Shown here in pieces: positions 23,383 through 32,756 of a stretch of DNA of 34,999 bases. Under the pieces are notes generated by a model. That model searched no databases. It had not been told where the DNA came from and was given only the letters and a program-made list of their open reading frames with translations. A program made the position numbers and the translations under genes. The first letter of the stretch is position 1. Each line of letters begins with the position of its first letter. The DNA is from Oscillospiraceae bacterium (GTDB lineage: Bacteria; Bacillota; Clostridia; Oscillospirales; Acutalibacteraceae): positions 1-34,999 of the forward strand of contig CADBBT010000014.1 in NCBI GenBank assembly GCA_902792985.1, given 5' to 3'.

Positions 23383-24189
23383 ATGAAAACACAGGTAGAA
23401 CAAATCCTCGTCGGTGAAATAGAAATGCGATATTTCTCGTTCGGTCACGGCAAAGAAACCATGGTCATTTTGCCCGGGTTGAGCGTGCAGAGCGTGATGC
23501 TTTTTGCCGACGCTGTCATTGATGCTTATGCTCCGCTGACAGATGATTTTACAATTTATGTTTTTGATCGCCGCGAAGCACCGCCGCAGTCATATTCCGT
23601 TTTTGACATGGCCTGCGATACTGCAAAAGTGATGATGGCAATCGGTTTGAAAGACGTTTGTCTGTTTGGCGCTTCGCAGGGCGGGATGATCGCGATGGTG
23701 CTCGCCGCAGAATATCCGGCGCTTGTGAAAAAACTGGCGCTTGGCTCCACAGCGTCGCGCATCACAGACGCGCAGATGCAGCGTTTGGATCAATGGGTGA
23801 AAGCTGCACAGGAAAAGGACGGCGTGAAGCTATATCTTTCTTTTGGTGAGCTTGTGTATCCCAAAGCGGTGTTCAAAGCTGCCCGGGAAACGCTTGTGAG
23901 CGCCGGAAAAAGTGTGACAGACGGTGAATTTGCCCGCTTTGCGTTGCTTGCAAGCGCGATGAACGGCTTTGATTTTACCGCACGGCTTCCGGAAATTCAA
24001 TGTCCCGTGCTGGTGCTCGGCGCAACGGATGACGCTGTGCTCGGCGCCGACGCTTCCCGAGAGATTGCGCAGACGTTTGCGGGACGCGAGAATGTGGAAC
24101 TTCACATCTATGATGAGGGCTTCGGTCATGCGGCTTACGATACTGCGCCGGATTACAAGGAGCGTTTGCAGCGTTTCTTTTTGAAATAA
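23383..24189 (+). CDS. Alpha/beta hydrolase (RsbQ-like position)
   Basis: A 268-residue soluble alpha/beta hydrolase with nucleophile S98 in 'GASQGG', acid D216 or D217 in 'GATDDAV', and H249 in 'GFGHAAYD', a full catalytic triad. It starts 3 nt after the stop of the RsbW-like gene with no good ribosome site of its own (only GACGG), so translation is probably coupled. RsbQ, an alpha/beta hydrolase, acts in the Bacillus sigma-B partner-switching pathway; the shared setting here is suggestive, but orthology is not shown. An esterase or lipase on a small substrate is the neutral description. Confidence 0.82.
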   Translation: MKTQVEQILVGEIEMRYFSFGHGKETMVILPGLSVQSVMLFADAVIDAYAPLTDDFTIYVFDRREAPPQSYSVFDMACDTAKVMMAIGLKDVCLFGASQGGMIAMVLAAEYPALVKKLALGSTASRITDAQMQRLDQWVKAAQEKDGVKLYLSFGELVYPKAVFKAARETLVSAGKSVTDGEFARFALLASAMNGFDFTARLPEIQCPVLVLGATDDAVLGADASREIAQTFAGRENVELHIYDEGFGHAAYDTAPDYKERLQRFFLK

Positions 24190-24206
24190 GAAAAAAATGA
24201 AACAGA

Positions 24207-24238
24207 AAAAGGAACTGTTCGAACGAGCGGTTCCTTTT
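24207..24238 (+). terminator. Terminator of the HD-STAS-RsbW-hydrolase unit
   Basis: AAAAGGAAC and GTTCCTTTT are perfect 9-bp outer arms; further inner pairs extend the stem to about 15 bp with two G-T pairs. It lies 17 nt after the hydrolase stop. Confidence 0.88.
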
Positions 24239-24279
24239 GCATTTCTCACAAGATTTTACAATGATTTGAATTTGTTTTG

Positions 24280-24308
24280 TTGACTTTTCAGAATTCAAGT
24301 GGTAAAAT
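24280..24308 (+). promoter_or_regulatory. Promoter of the giant secreted protein gene
   Basis: TTGACT (24280-24285) and TAAAAT (24303-24308) are 17 nt apart. AAGGAGG then lies 9 nt before the ATG at 24344. The boxes are identical to those of the aro operon promoter. Confidence 0.85.
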
Positions 24309-24343
24309 TAAACTGTATATTTATAGCAAGGAGGAAACTCTCT

Positions 24344-27300
24344 ATGAAACGAACGAAAAGAACTTGCAAACGCGCCCTTTCGGTGGCTTTGAGCGTGCTC
24401 ATGCTGCTGACAGCGTGGGTGTTTGTTGCGCCGGACTCACTGCCGAAGGCGAGCGCCGCCGATACGTGGAGCGGCTCGATCAGCGACCCCGGTACGGAGT
24501 ACGTTACAAGCGGCAGCACGGTGCATCTTTATTCTGCTCGTGCGCTTGTATGGTTCATAAACCGTATCGCGAATGGAAACGATTTTAACGGCGTCACCGT
24601 CTATCTTGATACGGATGTAGACCTTGCCGGCCATGATTTCGGTAACACTGTGTTTCCTTATAATTCCGGCAGGCTGTTTAAAGGTACCTTTGACGGACAG
24701 AACCACACGATCTCTAACTTCAAGATGACGCACAGCGACCACCGTGTCGCCATGTTCCGTCAAACCTCAAACGCTACGTTTAGAAATCTGAAATTTGAAG
24801 GCGTATATATTGATGACTCAAGTGACAGCAACAAAAAGAACGGCTTTGCGGTGTTGGTCGGTTATCATGACTCCGGAAGTTTGACTTTTGAGAATGTGCA
24901 TGTCAACAGCGGCAATATCTACGGCTATAACTATGTTGGTGCATTGGTTGGTGAAGTTGGCGCAAACAGCAGCGGTAACACTGTGACGATGACAAACTGC
25001 TCCAATGCTGCGACGATCAACGCGATTAACGTCCGCATCGGTGGCCTTGTCGGCAGTTCTCTGCCTGCGGTTCATGCCACCAACTGCACCAATACCGGCA
25101 GTGTGACAGCCGGTTCAACAGACGTTGGCGGCATTGTCGGCTGGATCGAGGATGACCCGTCTTCATTTACCGGCTGCAGCAACTCCGGTAATGTTCAGGG
25201 TACGGACGCTGTCGGCGGTATTGTCGGTTACTTCGGCAAGGATGCTCAAGATCAAAAAATGACTTTGATCAACAATACCAACAGTGGTAACATTACCGCT
25301 ACAAACGGCAGAGCGGGCGGTATCGCCGGACACCTTGAAACTGATAATAACTACCATGAGATCACCGGCAACGTCAACCACGGCACGATCAGCGGCACGA
25401 CTGACGTCGGTGGCATCGTCGGACGTAACAAGGGCTACGGTGTTTGGACAAACAACAAAAACTACGGAGAAGTCTCCACGAACGGCGACAACGCCGGTGG
25501 CATCTGCGGTGAAGTTGAAGACGACAAGCAGTCTTTCGTCAACTGTATCAACGCGGGAGCAATCACCGGCAAAAATTCCACCGGCGGTATTGTCGGCTGG
25601 CTGAACAACGCGGCTGAAGATGAATTTAATCGCTGCTTTAACACAGGCGCCATTACATCCAGTAACTCATACGCCGGCGGTCTTGCCGGCCGAGGCAGTA
25701 AAATGGTTACCTGCATCGAAAGCTTCAATATCGGTACTGTTGGTGGCGGCGACGACAGCGGCGGCCTTGTCGGCAGTATCGACTATCACACGTTCTTTTA
25801 TCGCTGCTTCAATGCGGGTAATGTGACGGCTCCCAACAACAAGTCTGCCGGCGGCATGATCGGTTACACCAGCTACAACGGCGGTAACAATTCAGCACAG
25901 ATGGTCGTAGATTGCTTCAACTGGGGCACAATTTCAGCCGGTACTGCCGGTGGTTTGGTCGGCTACGTCAACGGCGGCAATGCAGCTTATCACGTTGCGA
26001 ATTCCTATAATGCAGGCAACAGCCCAACAAAAGCAATCGTCGGCAACGGCGGGTACATTGACAGCAATGTTTATTATAACACCGGCGCTTCTTACGGCAC
26101 TGCACAAGGCACCGGCAAATCATCAAACGATTTGGAAACCTTTGGTTTTACCCTGGGTTCCAACTTCTGCAAAAACACCTGGGGTGTGCGCATCGGCTCC
26201 ACGACATATAAATATCCGATCCATACGTGGTATCGCAATTTGTTCAGTTTCAACTTCAACTTTGTGGACAGCGCGACCGGCACCAACGCTTCTATTACGA
26301 AAACCTACGGCCAATCCTTTACCGTGCCCAACCCGACCCGCAGCGGCTACAGCGCCGGTCAGTGGCTTTCCGGCAACACCCATCGCCTTGTGCGCGGCGC
26401 GACGGTTACGGCTGGCAATACATATTTGACAAACACGAATTATGATAAATCTGCCGGTCCGGCCGACACCAACACCGTGGTGCAGTCATTTACGGAGCCG
26501 ACCGTGATTCGTTCCACGAAGACTTACGGCTTGACATGGAACGCCGGCGCAGCGGCAAATATGTATGCGACCTCATTGGCAAACGAAGAAAACAACACCA
26601 ACAACCGCTACAGAGCCGGTATTGACTACACAATTTATAATTTAACAACCGGGCATGATGTTTCCTATACTGACAACAGTGCGACAGATTACACCAGTGG
26701 CAACAGTCAGTATTTCAAGAGCTATCAGAAAAACGGCACCGGCAATGCGACCGCAACGCTTGAAGTTGACCGCTCCAAAATGGACGACATCAAGGACACC
26801 GGCATCTACATGGATTATTATCCGTTCATTTATACCGGTCCGGGCGGCGTGCGCTGGGGCGTTGAGATTTTCAACCCGAGCGATTCCGACAGCAAAGGCG
26901 TTTTGAACAATGATCACTGGACAGCGACTGTGACCGGCAGCAGCGGCAAGTCCTATACTTATGAGCAGCGGTTCAACGATGTCAACGGCAACGATCACCG
27001 CTGTGCCGAAACGAGCAGTGATTTCACACAGGAGCCCAGCGGTGCTGTGGCAACCGATCGCCGCTACGGTTCTTATAAGTGGTACTTCAAGGGTGCTGCG
27101 CCGGATGTCGGCGACAGCGTAACGCTGCGCATTACGGCAATCTGCGCCGCACGCTATAACAGCGGCAACCTGCAGATTTTGTCCGAGTGGACTGATCTCA
27201 CCATCACCGGCACCTGCTCGCACAGCCAGGGCTTTAACGATACAGTAACGCCGCCGACGTGCACGAAACAAGGCTTCACCACGCATGTTTGCAAAACCCC

Positions 27301-30300
27301 CGGTTGCGGCTACACTTATAAAGATAATTACGAAAATGCGCACGGACATGATTTCTCAGCGGCAGACGCACGCTATCATGACCTCGGCGACGGCACGCAC
27401 AACTGGGCGTGCGCCTATGGATGTGGCGGATACGGCACAGTTGAGAACGGCAGTCAGCGCGTGGACGGTTGGGTCATCAACACCTATAACGTCACTTTGA
27501 ACGCAGATGAAAACGGCTATGACGTGACAACTGCTCCGGCGGCGACGGTCAACCACAACGGTTCCGTCAGCTTTACAATCACGCTGGATGCCGCGCACAG
27601 TCAGGCTGAACCGACGGTGACCGCGACCAACGGCACAGTCAGCAGCAGTAAAACGGGAAATGCCGTGACCTATACGGTCTCGAACATCACCGCCGCGACG
27701 ACCATCAGCGTGTCCGCGCCCGCCATCAACACCTACACCGTCATTTTTGAGGATAAAGACGGCAACGAGCTGAAGCGTGCAACCGTTGCGCATGGATCTG
27801 ACGCTACGCCGCCTGCAGCGCAGGAAAACTACACCGACGCAACCAACCATTACACCTTTGACGGCTGGAGCGGCTACACAAACATTACCGCCGAAACCAC
27901 CATCCGTGCAACATTCACATCTGCGGCGCATGTGTTCGATCAGGAAGTCGTTGATGCAAATTATCTGAAGTCCGGTCCGACCTGCACCGAAAAGGCGAAG
28001 TACTTCAAATCCTGCGTCTGCGGCTACAAAGGCACCGAAACCTTTGAAAGCGGCGAAGCGCTCGACCATGATTATGTGGATCATTCTGCGCAGGCGCCTA
28101 CCTGCACGGCCGTCGGCTGGAATGCCTATCAGACCTGTACACGCTGCGATTATACATCTTATGTTGAAATCCCTGCCACGGGCCACAGGTATGCAGAGCC
28201 TGCCGAAACCGACTGGACATGGACGCCGAACGGTGACAGTTATGACGTTTTGGTATCTGTCTCCTGTGTCAAAGGCGACGATACGCAGACGCTGACCGCG
28301 AGCGTTGAAAAAACCGAAGATGTTGCCGCGCAGCATCTTGTAAACGGTCGAAAGGTATTCAAAGCGACCGCGACGATCGGTGATCAGACCTTTGTTGCAA
28401 CGAGAACTGACACTATTACCGCCGAAGGACACAGCATGCAGTTTGTGGCTGCTGTTCCCGGCACAGACTGCGAGCATTTCGGCACGGTTGCATATTACCA
28501 TTGCAGCGGCTGCAATAAGGATTTTGCGGACGAACAGGGCAACACGGAACTGACGAGCCTGAGCGACGACACCTACGGTGCGCATCAGCTCGGTGAACAG
28601 ACCCCGGCTGTGGCTGCGTCGAACTGCACCGAGACCGGCACTGTGGCGTATTACACCTGCACGGTCTGCGAAAAGCATTTCAGTGACGATGCGGCGCAGA
28701 ATGTATTGACCGACCTGAGCGACGGCGTCACCGGCTCGCACGATTTCAGCGTTGCGCAGAACGACGACACGAACCACTGGAACAAGTGTGCATACTGCAA
28801 CGAAACAGATACTCCTGTTGCGCACAGCTTTAACGCTGCGCCGACCTGGAGTGCCTGGACTGACGATCATAAAACAACTGCAACCTTCAAATGCGACGGC
28901 TGTGTCTTTACCGTCACACCGGAAGTGACTGTGACGCACGACTCGCATGAACCGACCTGCACCGCGGACGGTTCTACGGTTTACACCGCGAGCGTGAACT
29001 TCAATGATACGACCTATACCAATGAAACAACGCAAACGGTTCCCGGCGACCCCGCTACCGGCCACACCTATGCAGAACCCGGTGAAAATGATTGGACATG
29101 GACGCCGAACGGCGACGGCTACGATGTGAGCGTGACTGTCACCTGCGTCAAGAGCGACGACACGAAGGTATTGACCGCAAGCGTGGAAAAGGTCGCTGAC
29201 ATTGCAGTTCAGCACCTTGTGGATGGATATAAAACCTTCAAAGCATCTGCAACCATCGGCGCGCAGACCTTTATTTCCACCAGAACGGATACCATCACCG
29301 CTGACGGACACAGCATGCAGTTTGTGGCTGCGGTTCCGGGTGCTGACTGCGAGCATTTCGGTACGGTTGCCCATTATCACTGCAGTGTCTGTGAAAAAGA
29401 TTTTGCGGACGAGCAGGGGAATACGGAACTGACGAGCCTGAGTGACAACACCTACGGTGCACATCAGCTCGGTGAACAGAACGCGGCAGTCCCGGCTGAA
29501 AAATGTACAGAAACGGGAACCGTGGCTTATTACACCTGCGCGGTTTGCGAAAAGCATTTCAGTGACGCTCAGGCGCAGAATGAACTGACCGACCTGAGCG
29601 ACGGCACGTTTGGCAGCCACGATTTCAGCGATCTGCATTTCGATGGGAACGAGCACTGGTATGAATGCGCCAACGGCTGCGGTGAAACAAACGGCAGAGC
29701 GGCGCACACCGGCGGCAGTGCGACCTGTACCGCGAAAGCAAAGTGCAGCGTTTGCGATGCGGAATACGGCGAATTTGATTATAACAATCATTCCACGACC
29801 GAAACGATCTTGAAGAATCAGAAGGATGCAGGTTATACCTACACCGGCTATACCGGCGACACCTACTGCTTGGCGTGCGATCATCTGATTTCAGCCGGCA
29901 GCGTGATCGATAAGCTGAACATCAATGAGAATACAGTGTATACTACCGCCCAGGGAATCATGGCGGCGGCAGAAGCCGATCCGATGAAGTACGCGGCAAG
30001 CGATATCGAAGCGCTTGAAAGCAAGCTCGGCGCACTGGATGCAGCGCTGGCGATCGATGACAACGAAGAAGCTGTGAATACCGCTTTGAGCGAGCTCGCC
30101 GCACTGCTTGAAACGATCGCTGAACTGGAGTACTTCACCGTGACCTTCAAGGTTGACGGTGTGACTGTAAAAGAAGAACCCGTACTTTCCGGCGAAAGCG
30201 CCATAGCGCCGACACAGCAGGAACTGATCAACAACGGCGAGACGCATAAGCGTTTCTCCGGCTGGACCGGCGATTACACGAACGTGACGGCAGATGTGAC

Positions 30301-31090
30301 GATCACCGGCTCCTACATTGACGAACCCCACGCATGGGTGGATGGTACGGTGACGAAAAACGCGACATGCATGGAAACCGGCACGCAGAACCAGTCCTGC
30401 GCCTGCGGTGCGACAAATGTCAAGGAGCTTGCGATCGACCCGGAAAACCATACCGGCAACAACACAACAAGTCAGGCAAACGTGGTCCCGGCAAGCTGCG
30501 AAGCGGACGGCAGCTACGATGAAGTTGTGATCTGCGAATGCGGCGTCACCCTCAGCAGCACACCGCATACCACGCCTTCGCTCGGCCACAGCTTTGTGAA
30601 CTACGTGTTCAATGACGACGCGACCTGTGAAGAGGACGGCACCGAAACTGCAACGTGCGAGCGCTGCGACGCAACGGATACTCGCACAGTGGCCGGCACC
30701 GCGACCGATCACGCATGGAGCGCCTGGACCGTGACCAAGGCAGCAACGTGCACTGCGGCGGGCAGCAGAACGCGTACCTGTGCCAACGATGCTTCGCATG
30801 TCCAAACCGAAGTGATCCCGATGATCGACCATGTGGACGTGAACAACGACGACAAGTGCGACGTCTGCGGCAAGACGCTCGGCAAGCATCATCATAGTGA
30901 CGGCAACTTTGATAACGTCTGCGATGATTGCGGCCAGACGATCGACACCGGCTTCCGCTGCTCGATGTGCAGCAGCAATGCAAGAATGCAGGCAAGCGAC
31001 AACAATGGCTTTGTGAAATTTGTTTACACAGTTGTGCACCTGTTTGTCCATGCATTCCAAAGCTTCCGCAATTTTGTGATTCGTAAATAA
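24344..31090 (+). CDS. Giant secreted repeat protein (GLUG-like repeats, Cys-pair modules)
   Basis: At 2248 residues, this is the largest gene here. Residues 1-38 are a signal peptide (basic start, hydrophobic core, 'ASA' cleavage site). About 90-590 hold a run of 12 GLUG-like motifs of the form GG(I/L)(V/A)G. About 631-690, 1130-1200 and 1930-1995 look like InlB-type beta repeats ('FDGWSGYTNIT', 'FSGWTGDYTNVT'). About 957-1846 and 1996-2206 carry many Cys pairs of the form C..C with a preceding 'TCT..G', possibly metal- or disulfide-stabilised knuckles. About 1857-1930 is an Ala/Glu/Leu-rich helical segment like FIVAR. The end, 'FVHAFQSFRNFVIRK', is hydrophobic-amphipathic; no LPXTG, dockerin or SLH motif is seen, so the surface attachment mode is unknown. 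The longer frame start at 24299 is rejected for ATG 24344 with AAGGAGG. An adhesin or surface scaffold role is inference. Confidence 0.85.
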   Translation: MKRTKRTCKRALSVALSVLMLLTAWVFVAPDSLPKASAADTWSGSISDPGTEYVTSGSTVHLYSARALVWFINRIANGNDFNGVTVYLDTDVDLAGHDFGNTVFPYNSGRLFKGTFDGQNHTISNFKMTHSDHRVAMFRQTSNATFRNLKFEGVYIDDSSDSNKKNGFAVLVGYHDSGSLTFENVHVNSGNIYGYNYVGALVGEVGANSSGNTVTMTNCSNAATINAINVRIGGLVGSSLPAVHATNCTNTGSVTAGSTDVGGIVGWIEDDPSSFTGCSNSGNVQGTDAVGGIVGYFGKDAQDQKMTLINNTNSGNITATNGRAGGIAGHLETDNNYHEITGNVNHGTISGTTDVGGIVGRNKGYGVWTNNKNYGEVSTNGDNAGGICGEVEDDKQSFVNCINAGAITGKNSTGGIVGWLNNAAEDEFNRCFNTGAITSSNSYAGGLAGRGSKMVTCIESFNIGTVGGGDDSGGLVGSIDYHTFFYRCFNAGNVTAPNNKSAGGMIGYTSYNGGNNSAQMVVDCFNWGTISAGTAGGLVGYVNGGNAAYHVANSYNAGNSPTKAIVGNGGYIDSNVYYNTGASYGTAQGTGKSSNDLETFGFTLGSNFCKNTWGVRIGSTTYKYPIHTWYRNLFSFNFNFVDSATGTNASITKTYGQSFTVPNPTRSGYSAGQWLSGNTHRLVRGATVTAGNTYLTNTNYDKSAGPADTNTVVQSFTEPTVIRSTKTYGLTWNAGAAANMYATSLANEENNTNNRYRAGIDYTIYNLTTGHDVSYTDNSATDYTSGNSQYFKSYQKNGTGNATATLEVDRSKMDDIKDTGIYMDYYPFIYTGPGGVRWGVEIFNPSDSDSKGVLNNDHWTATVTGSSGKSYTYEQRFNDVNGNDHRCAETSSDFTQEPSGAVATDRRYGSYKWYFKGAAPDVGDSVTLRITAICAARYNSGNLQILSEWTDLTITGTCSHSQGFNDTVTPPTCTKQGFTTHVCKTPGCGYTYKDNYENAHGHDFSAADARYHDLGDGTHNWACAYGCGGYGTVENGSQRVDGWVINTYNVTLNADENGYDVTTAPAATVNHNGSVSFTITLDAAHSQAEPTVTATNGTVSSSKTGNAVTYTVSNITAATTISVSAPAINTYTVIFEDKDGNELKRATVAHGSDATPPAAQENYTDATNHYTFDGWSGYTNITAETTIRATFTSAAHVFDQEVVDANYLKSGPTCTEKAKYFKSCVCGYKGTETFESGEALDHDYVDHSAQAPTCTAVGWNAYQTCTRCDYTSYVEIPATGHRYAEPAETDWTWTPNGDSYDVLVSVSCVKGDDTQTLTASVEKTEDVAAQHLVNGRKVFKATATIGDQTFVATRTDTITAEGHSMQFVAAVPGTDCEHFGTVAYYHCSGCNKDFADEQGNTELTSLSDDTYGAHQLGEQTPAVAASNCTETGTVAYYTCTVCEKHFSDDAAQNVLTDLSDGVTGSHDFSVAQNDDTNHWNKCAYCNETDTPVAHSFNAAPTWSAWTDDHKTTATFKCDGCVFTVTPEVTVTHDSHEPTCTADGSTVYTASVNFNDTTYTNETTQTVPGDPATGHTYAEPGENDWTWTPNGDGYDVSVTVTCVKSDDTKVLTASVEKVADIAVQHLVDGYKTFKASATIGAQTFISTRTDTITADGHSMQFVAAVPGADCEHFGTVAHYHCSVCEKDFADEQGNTELTSLSDNTYGAHQLGEQNAAVPAEKCTETGTVAYYTCAVCEKHFSDAQAQNELTDLSDGTFGSHDFSDLHFDGNEHWYECANGCGETNGRAAHTGGSATCTAKAKCSVCDAEYGEFDYNNHSTTETILKNQKDAGYTYTGYTGDTYCLACDHLISAGSVIDKLNINENTVYTTAQGIMAAAEADPMKYAASDIEALESKLGALDAALAIDDNEEAVNTALSELAALLETIAELEYFTVTFKVDGVTVKEEPVLSGESAIAPTQQELINNGETHKRFSGWTGDYTNVTADVTITGSYIDEPHAWVDGTVTKNATCMETGTQNQSCACGATNVKELAIDPENHTGNNTTSQANVVPASCEADGSYDEVVICECGVTLSSTPHTTPSLGHSFVNYVFNDDATCEEDGTETATCERCDATDTRTVAGTATDHAWSAWTVTKAATCTAAGSRTRTCANDASHVQTEVIPMIDHVDVNNDDKCDVCGKTLGKHHHSDGNFDNVCDDCGQTIDTGFRCSMCSSNARMQASDNNGFVKFVYTVVHLFVHAFQSFRNFVIRK
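24850..25970 (+). repeat. GLUG-like repeat array within the giant protein
   Basis: Twelve copies of a G-[AG]-[ILM]-[VAIC]-G core (GALVG, GGLVG, GGIVG, GGIAG, GGICG, GGLAG, GGMIG) recur about every 25-45 residues, mostly with 'C.N.G' or 'CFN.G' strands between. The DNA copies are diverged. This pattern fits a right-handed beta-solenoid-like region as in other GLUG proteins. Confidence 0.75.
28181..28750 (+). repeat. 570-nt intragenic duplication, copy 1
   Basis: Residues about 1280-1469 of the giant protein. It is closely similar to 29060-29629 at a constant offset of 879 nt, with no indels seen at the landmarks checked (the 'AEP' start, 'GHSMQFVAAVPG', 'GSHDFS' end). Within it are two submodules of the type 'GTVAYY.C..C.K.F.D', so the region carries four such submodules in total. 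Confidence 0.8.
29060..29629 (+). repeat. 570-nt intragenic duplication, copy 2
   Basis: Residues about 1573-1762 of the giant protein, the partner of 28181-28750. The 309 nt between the copies are not part of the duplication. Confidence 0.8.
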
Positions 31091-31101
31091 AACAATAATA
31101 T

Positions 31102-31139
31102 AAACGGCTGCGATGTTGAAACGTCGCGGCCGTTTTTTA
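31102..31139 (+). terminator. Terminator of the giant protein gene
   Basis: AAACGGC (31102-31108) pairs with GCCGTTT, extended by GCGA/TCGC and GTT/AAC with two G-T pairs and a 2-nt apex, then a T-run to about 31137. It starts 11 nt after the stop codon. Confidence 0.93.
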
Positions 31140-31188
31140 TAGTTTACAAAATATTCACAAGTATATTTTCTCACAATGAATGAACTTG

Positions 31189-31197
31189 TGCTATAAT
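31189..31197 (+). promoter_or_regulatory. Extended -10 promoter of the DUF218-kinase-regulator unit
   Basis: TGCTATAAT gives a TGN extension and perfect TATAAT (31192-31197). No good -35 box is found 16-18 nt upstream, which the extended -10 can offset. GAGGAG and the ATG at 31226 follow. Confidence 0.65.
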
Positions 31198-31225
31198 AAT
31201 CGGGAATCAGAGAGGAGATGCGCAG

Positions 31226-32728
31226 ATGAAACCAAACAGTTTGAACCGCAGCCTGCTGATCGTTGCACTGTTCGGTCTGTGTGTTGGCGTGGCGGTGTTT
31301 GTACTTTTGCTTTTCTCGGCACGCACGTTCAATATCTATATGCGTGAGAGCAGCGATGGCTATCTTGACGTTAAAGCTGAATACTCCGAACCCGGGATCG
31401 TGGAGATGGTCGACACAAAAAAGCAAGATTCGATTTGGGTTGTGAAGTTCCGAGCTTTGAAGAGCGGTGATACGGCCGTTTCTGTTTTATTCAGCCATAA
31501 GAGTGAAAGCTATAAAGATCTGACCGATACTCATTATACGAACTTGCATGTTACCCGTTTTGGAACGATCGTGCAGCCGGGCGAACTTGATTTCAACGGT
31601 TTTCATATCCTATGTGTCGGCTTTATGCTGTTTTTCCTGTTTGCTGGGGTATACCTGTTTGTACAATATCGCCGCCGCAAAAAGCTCGATTTTTTCTCCT
31701 ATGAAACAGTGCTGAATCTTGGCTTATCCTTGCTCTTTTTGCTGCATACGCTGATTTTTCTTGTGGTTGACGTTTTTTGCCGATTTCGTCCGGATGATGC
31801 GACAGGGCGGCTGCTCTTTTTTGCGATGGAATATGCCATGACTGCCATGGTCGTCGTTGCTTTTCCGCTGGTGCTGCTGCTTGCTTTCAGCATGGCGGTC
31901 AGCAATGTGTGGCTGATCCGACACGAAGGAATGCGCAGAACGAATCTTTTGGCGTTTTTGCTGGCATCGCTTCTGACAGTAGGTGTTGCTGTTTGTCTTG
32001 TTGCGGGTTTTGTGAACACGCAGATTTTTGCGTTCGACCCGCGCTCCGTGTGGATCTCCTCAGCGCGCACGGTCATCTCCGCTGTTTTTCTTTATTTTGC
32101 TTGCATACTGTTTGCAACGCAGTATTGCTGTGTCATCGCTGCACACCGCAATCCGCCGCTGCGACAGGACTATGTGCTGATCCTCGGCTGCGCAATCAAA
32201 AAGGATGGCTCTCTGTATCCTTTGATTAAGGGACGCGCAGACAAAGCAATCGATTTTTATCATCGCCAGAAGAATGCCACGGGCGTTGCGCCGGTACTTG
32301 TCCCGTCCGGCGGGCAGGGAAGCGACGAAGTGATGGCGGAAGGCGAAGCGGTACGTCGTTATCTTCTTTCGCAAGGCATTCCTGAATCAGACATTCTTGC
32401 GGAAACGAAATCCGCCAACACGTTGGAGAACATGCGCTTTTCCAAAGCGCTCATTGACGAACGCACTGAAAATGCGCGCGTGATCTTTTCCACCACGAAC
32501 TACCATGTGTTTCGCAGCGGCATTCTTGCCGGTGACGTTGGATTGAAAACGGACGGCATCGCAGGTAAAACAAAATGGTATTTCTGGCCAAACGCGCAGA
32601 TTCGCGAATTTGTCGGTCTGCTTGTGCGCAACTGGAAGCTGCATCTGGGGATGCTTGTGCTGTTGGTTGGGCTTTCGTTACTGCTGTCCAATGCCAGCTC
32701 GATATTAAGCTTTCTTATTTCAAAATAG
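31226..32728 (+). CDS. Polytopic membrane protein with DUF218 (YdcF-like) domain
   Basis: A 500-residue protein. One membrane segment (about 9-31) is followed by an outer loop (32-125) that looks strand-rich. Then come about five membrane segments between 128 and 305, a cytoplasmic- or outer-face DUF218 domain (315-470) and a last segment (475-497). DUF218 signs are 'LGCAI' (320-324), 'GRADKA' (336-341), 'SGGQGSDE' (361-368), 'TLENM' (399-403) and 'NYHVFRS' (425-431). Family members such as SanA/ElyC act in envelope integrity, by unclear chemistry. GAGGAG lies 8 nt before the ATG. It leads a unit with a two-component system (28-nt gap), which may sense envelope state. Confidence 0.85.
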   Translation: MKPNSLNRSLLIVALFGLCVGVAVFVLLLFSARTFNIYMRESSDGYLDVKAEYSEPGIVEMVDTKKQDSIWVVKFRALKSGDTAVSVLFSHKSESYKDLTDTHYTNLHVTRFGTIVQPGELDFNGFHILCVGFMLFFLFAGVYLFVQYRRRKKLDFFSYETVLNLGLSLLFLLHTLIFLVVDVFCRFRPDDATGRLLFFAMEYAMTAMVVVAFPLVLLLAFSMAVSNVWLIRHEGMRRTNLLAFLLASLLTVGVAVCLVAGFVNTQIFAFDPRSVWISSARTVISAVFLYFACILFATQYCCVIAAHRNPPLRQDYVLILGCAIKKDGSLYPLIKGRADKAIDFYHRQKNATGVAPVLVPSGGQGSDEVMAEGEAVRRYLLSQGIPESDILAETKSANTLENMRFSKALIDERTENARVIFSTTNYHVFRSGILAGDVGLKTDGIAGKTKWYFWPNAQIREFVGLLVRNWKLHLGMLVLLVGLSLLLSNASSILSFLISK

Positions 32729-32756
32729 GACTGAAAACGGAAAGGAGCGTGAGCGG

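Noticed and set aside
24850-25970. CRISPR-like or satellite repeats
   Set aside because: The recurring GGC/GGT-rich motif is coding (GG-I/L-V-G in frame), units differ in length and sequence, and there are no constant spacers.
27356-29884. An 842-codon open frame antisense to the giant protein gene
   Set aside because: It mirrors the repeat-rich coding strand, has no ribosome site or promoter, and its product is a low-complexity Arg/Ala/Val/Gly-rich shadow. The sense gene has a signal peptide, promoter and terminator.
29891-31426. A 511-codon antisense frame crossing the end of the giant gene and the next promoter
   Set aside because: It runs through a strong terminator and a promoter of the plus strand, and shows no family motif.
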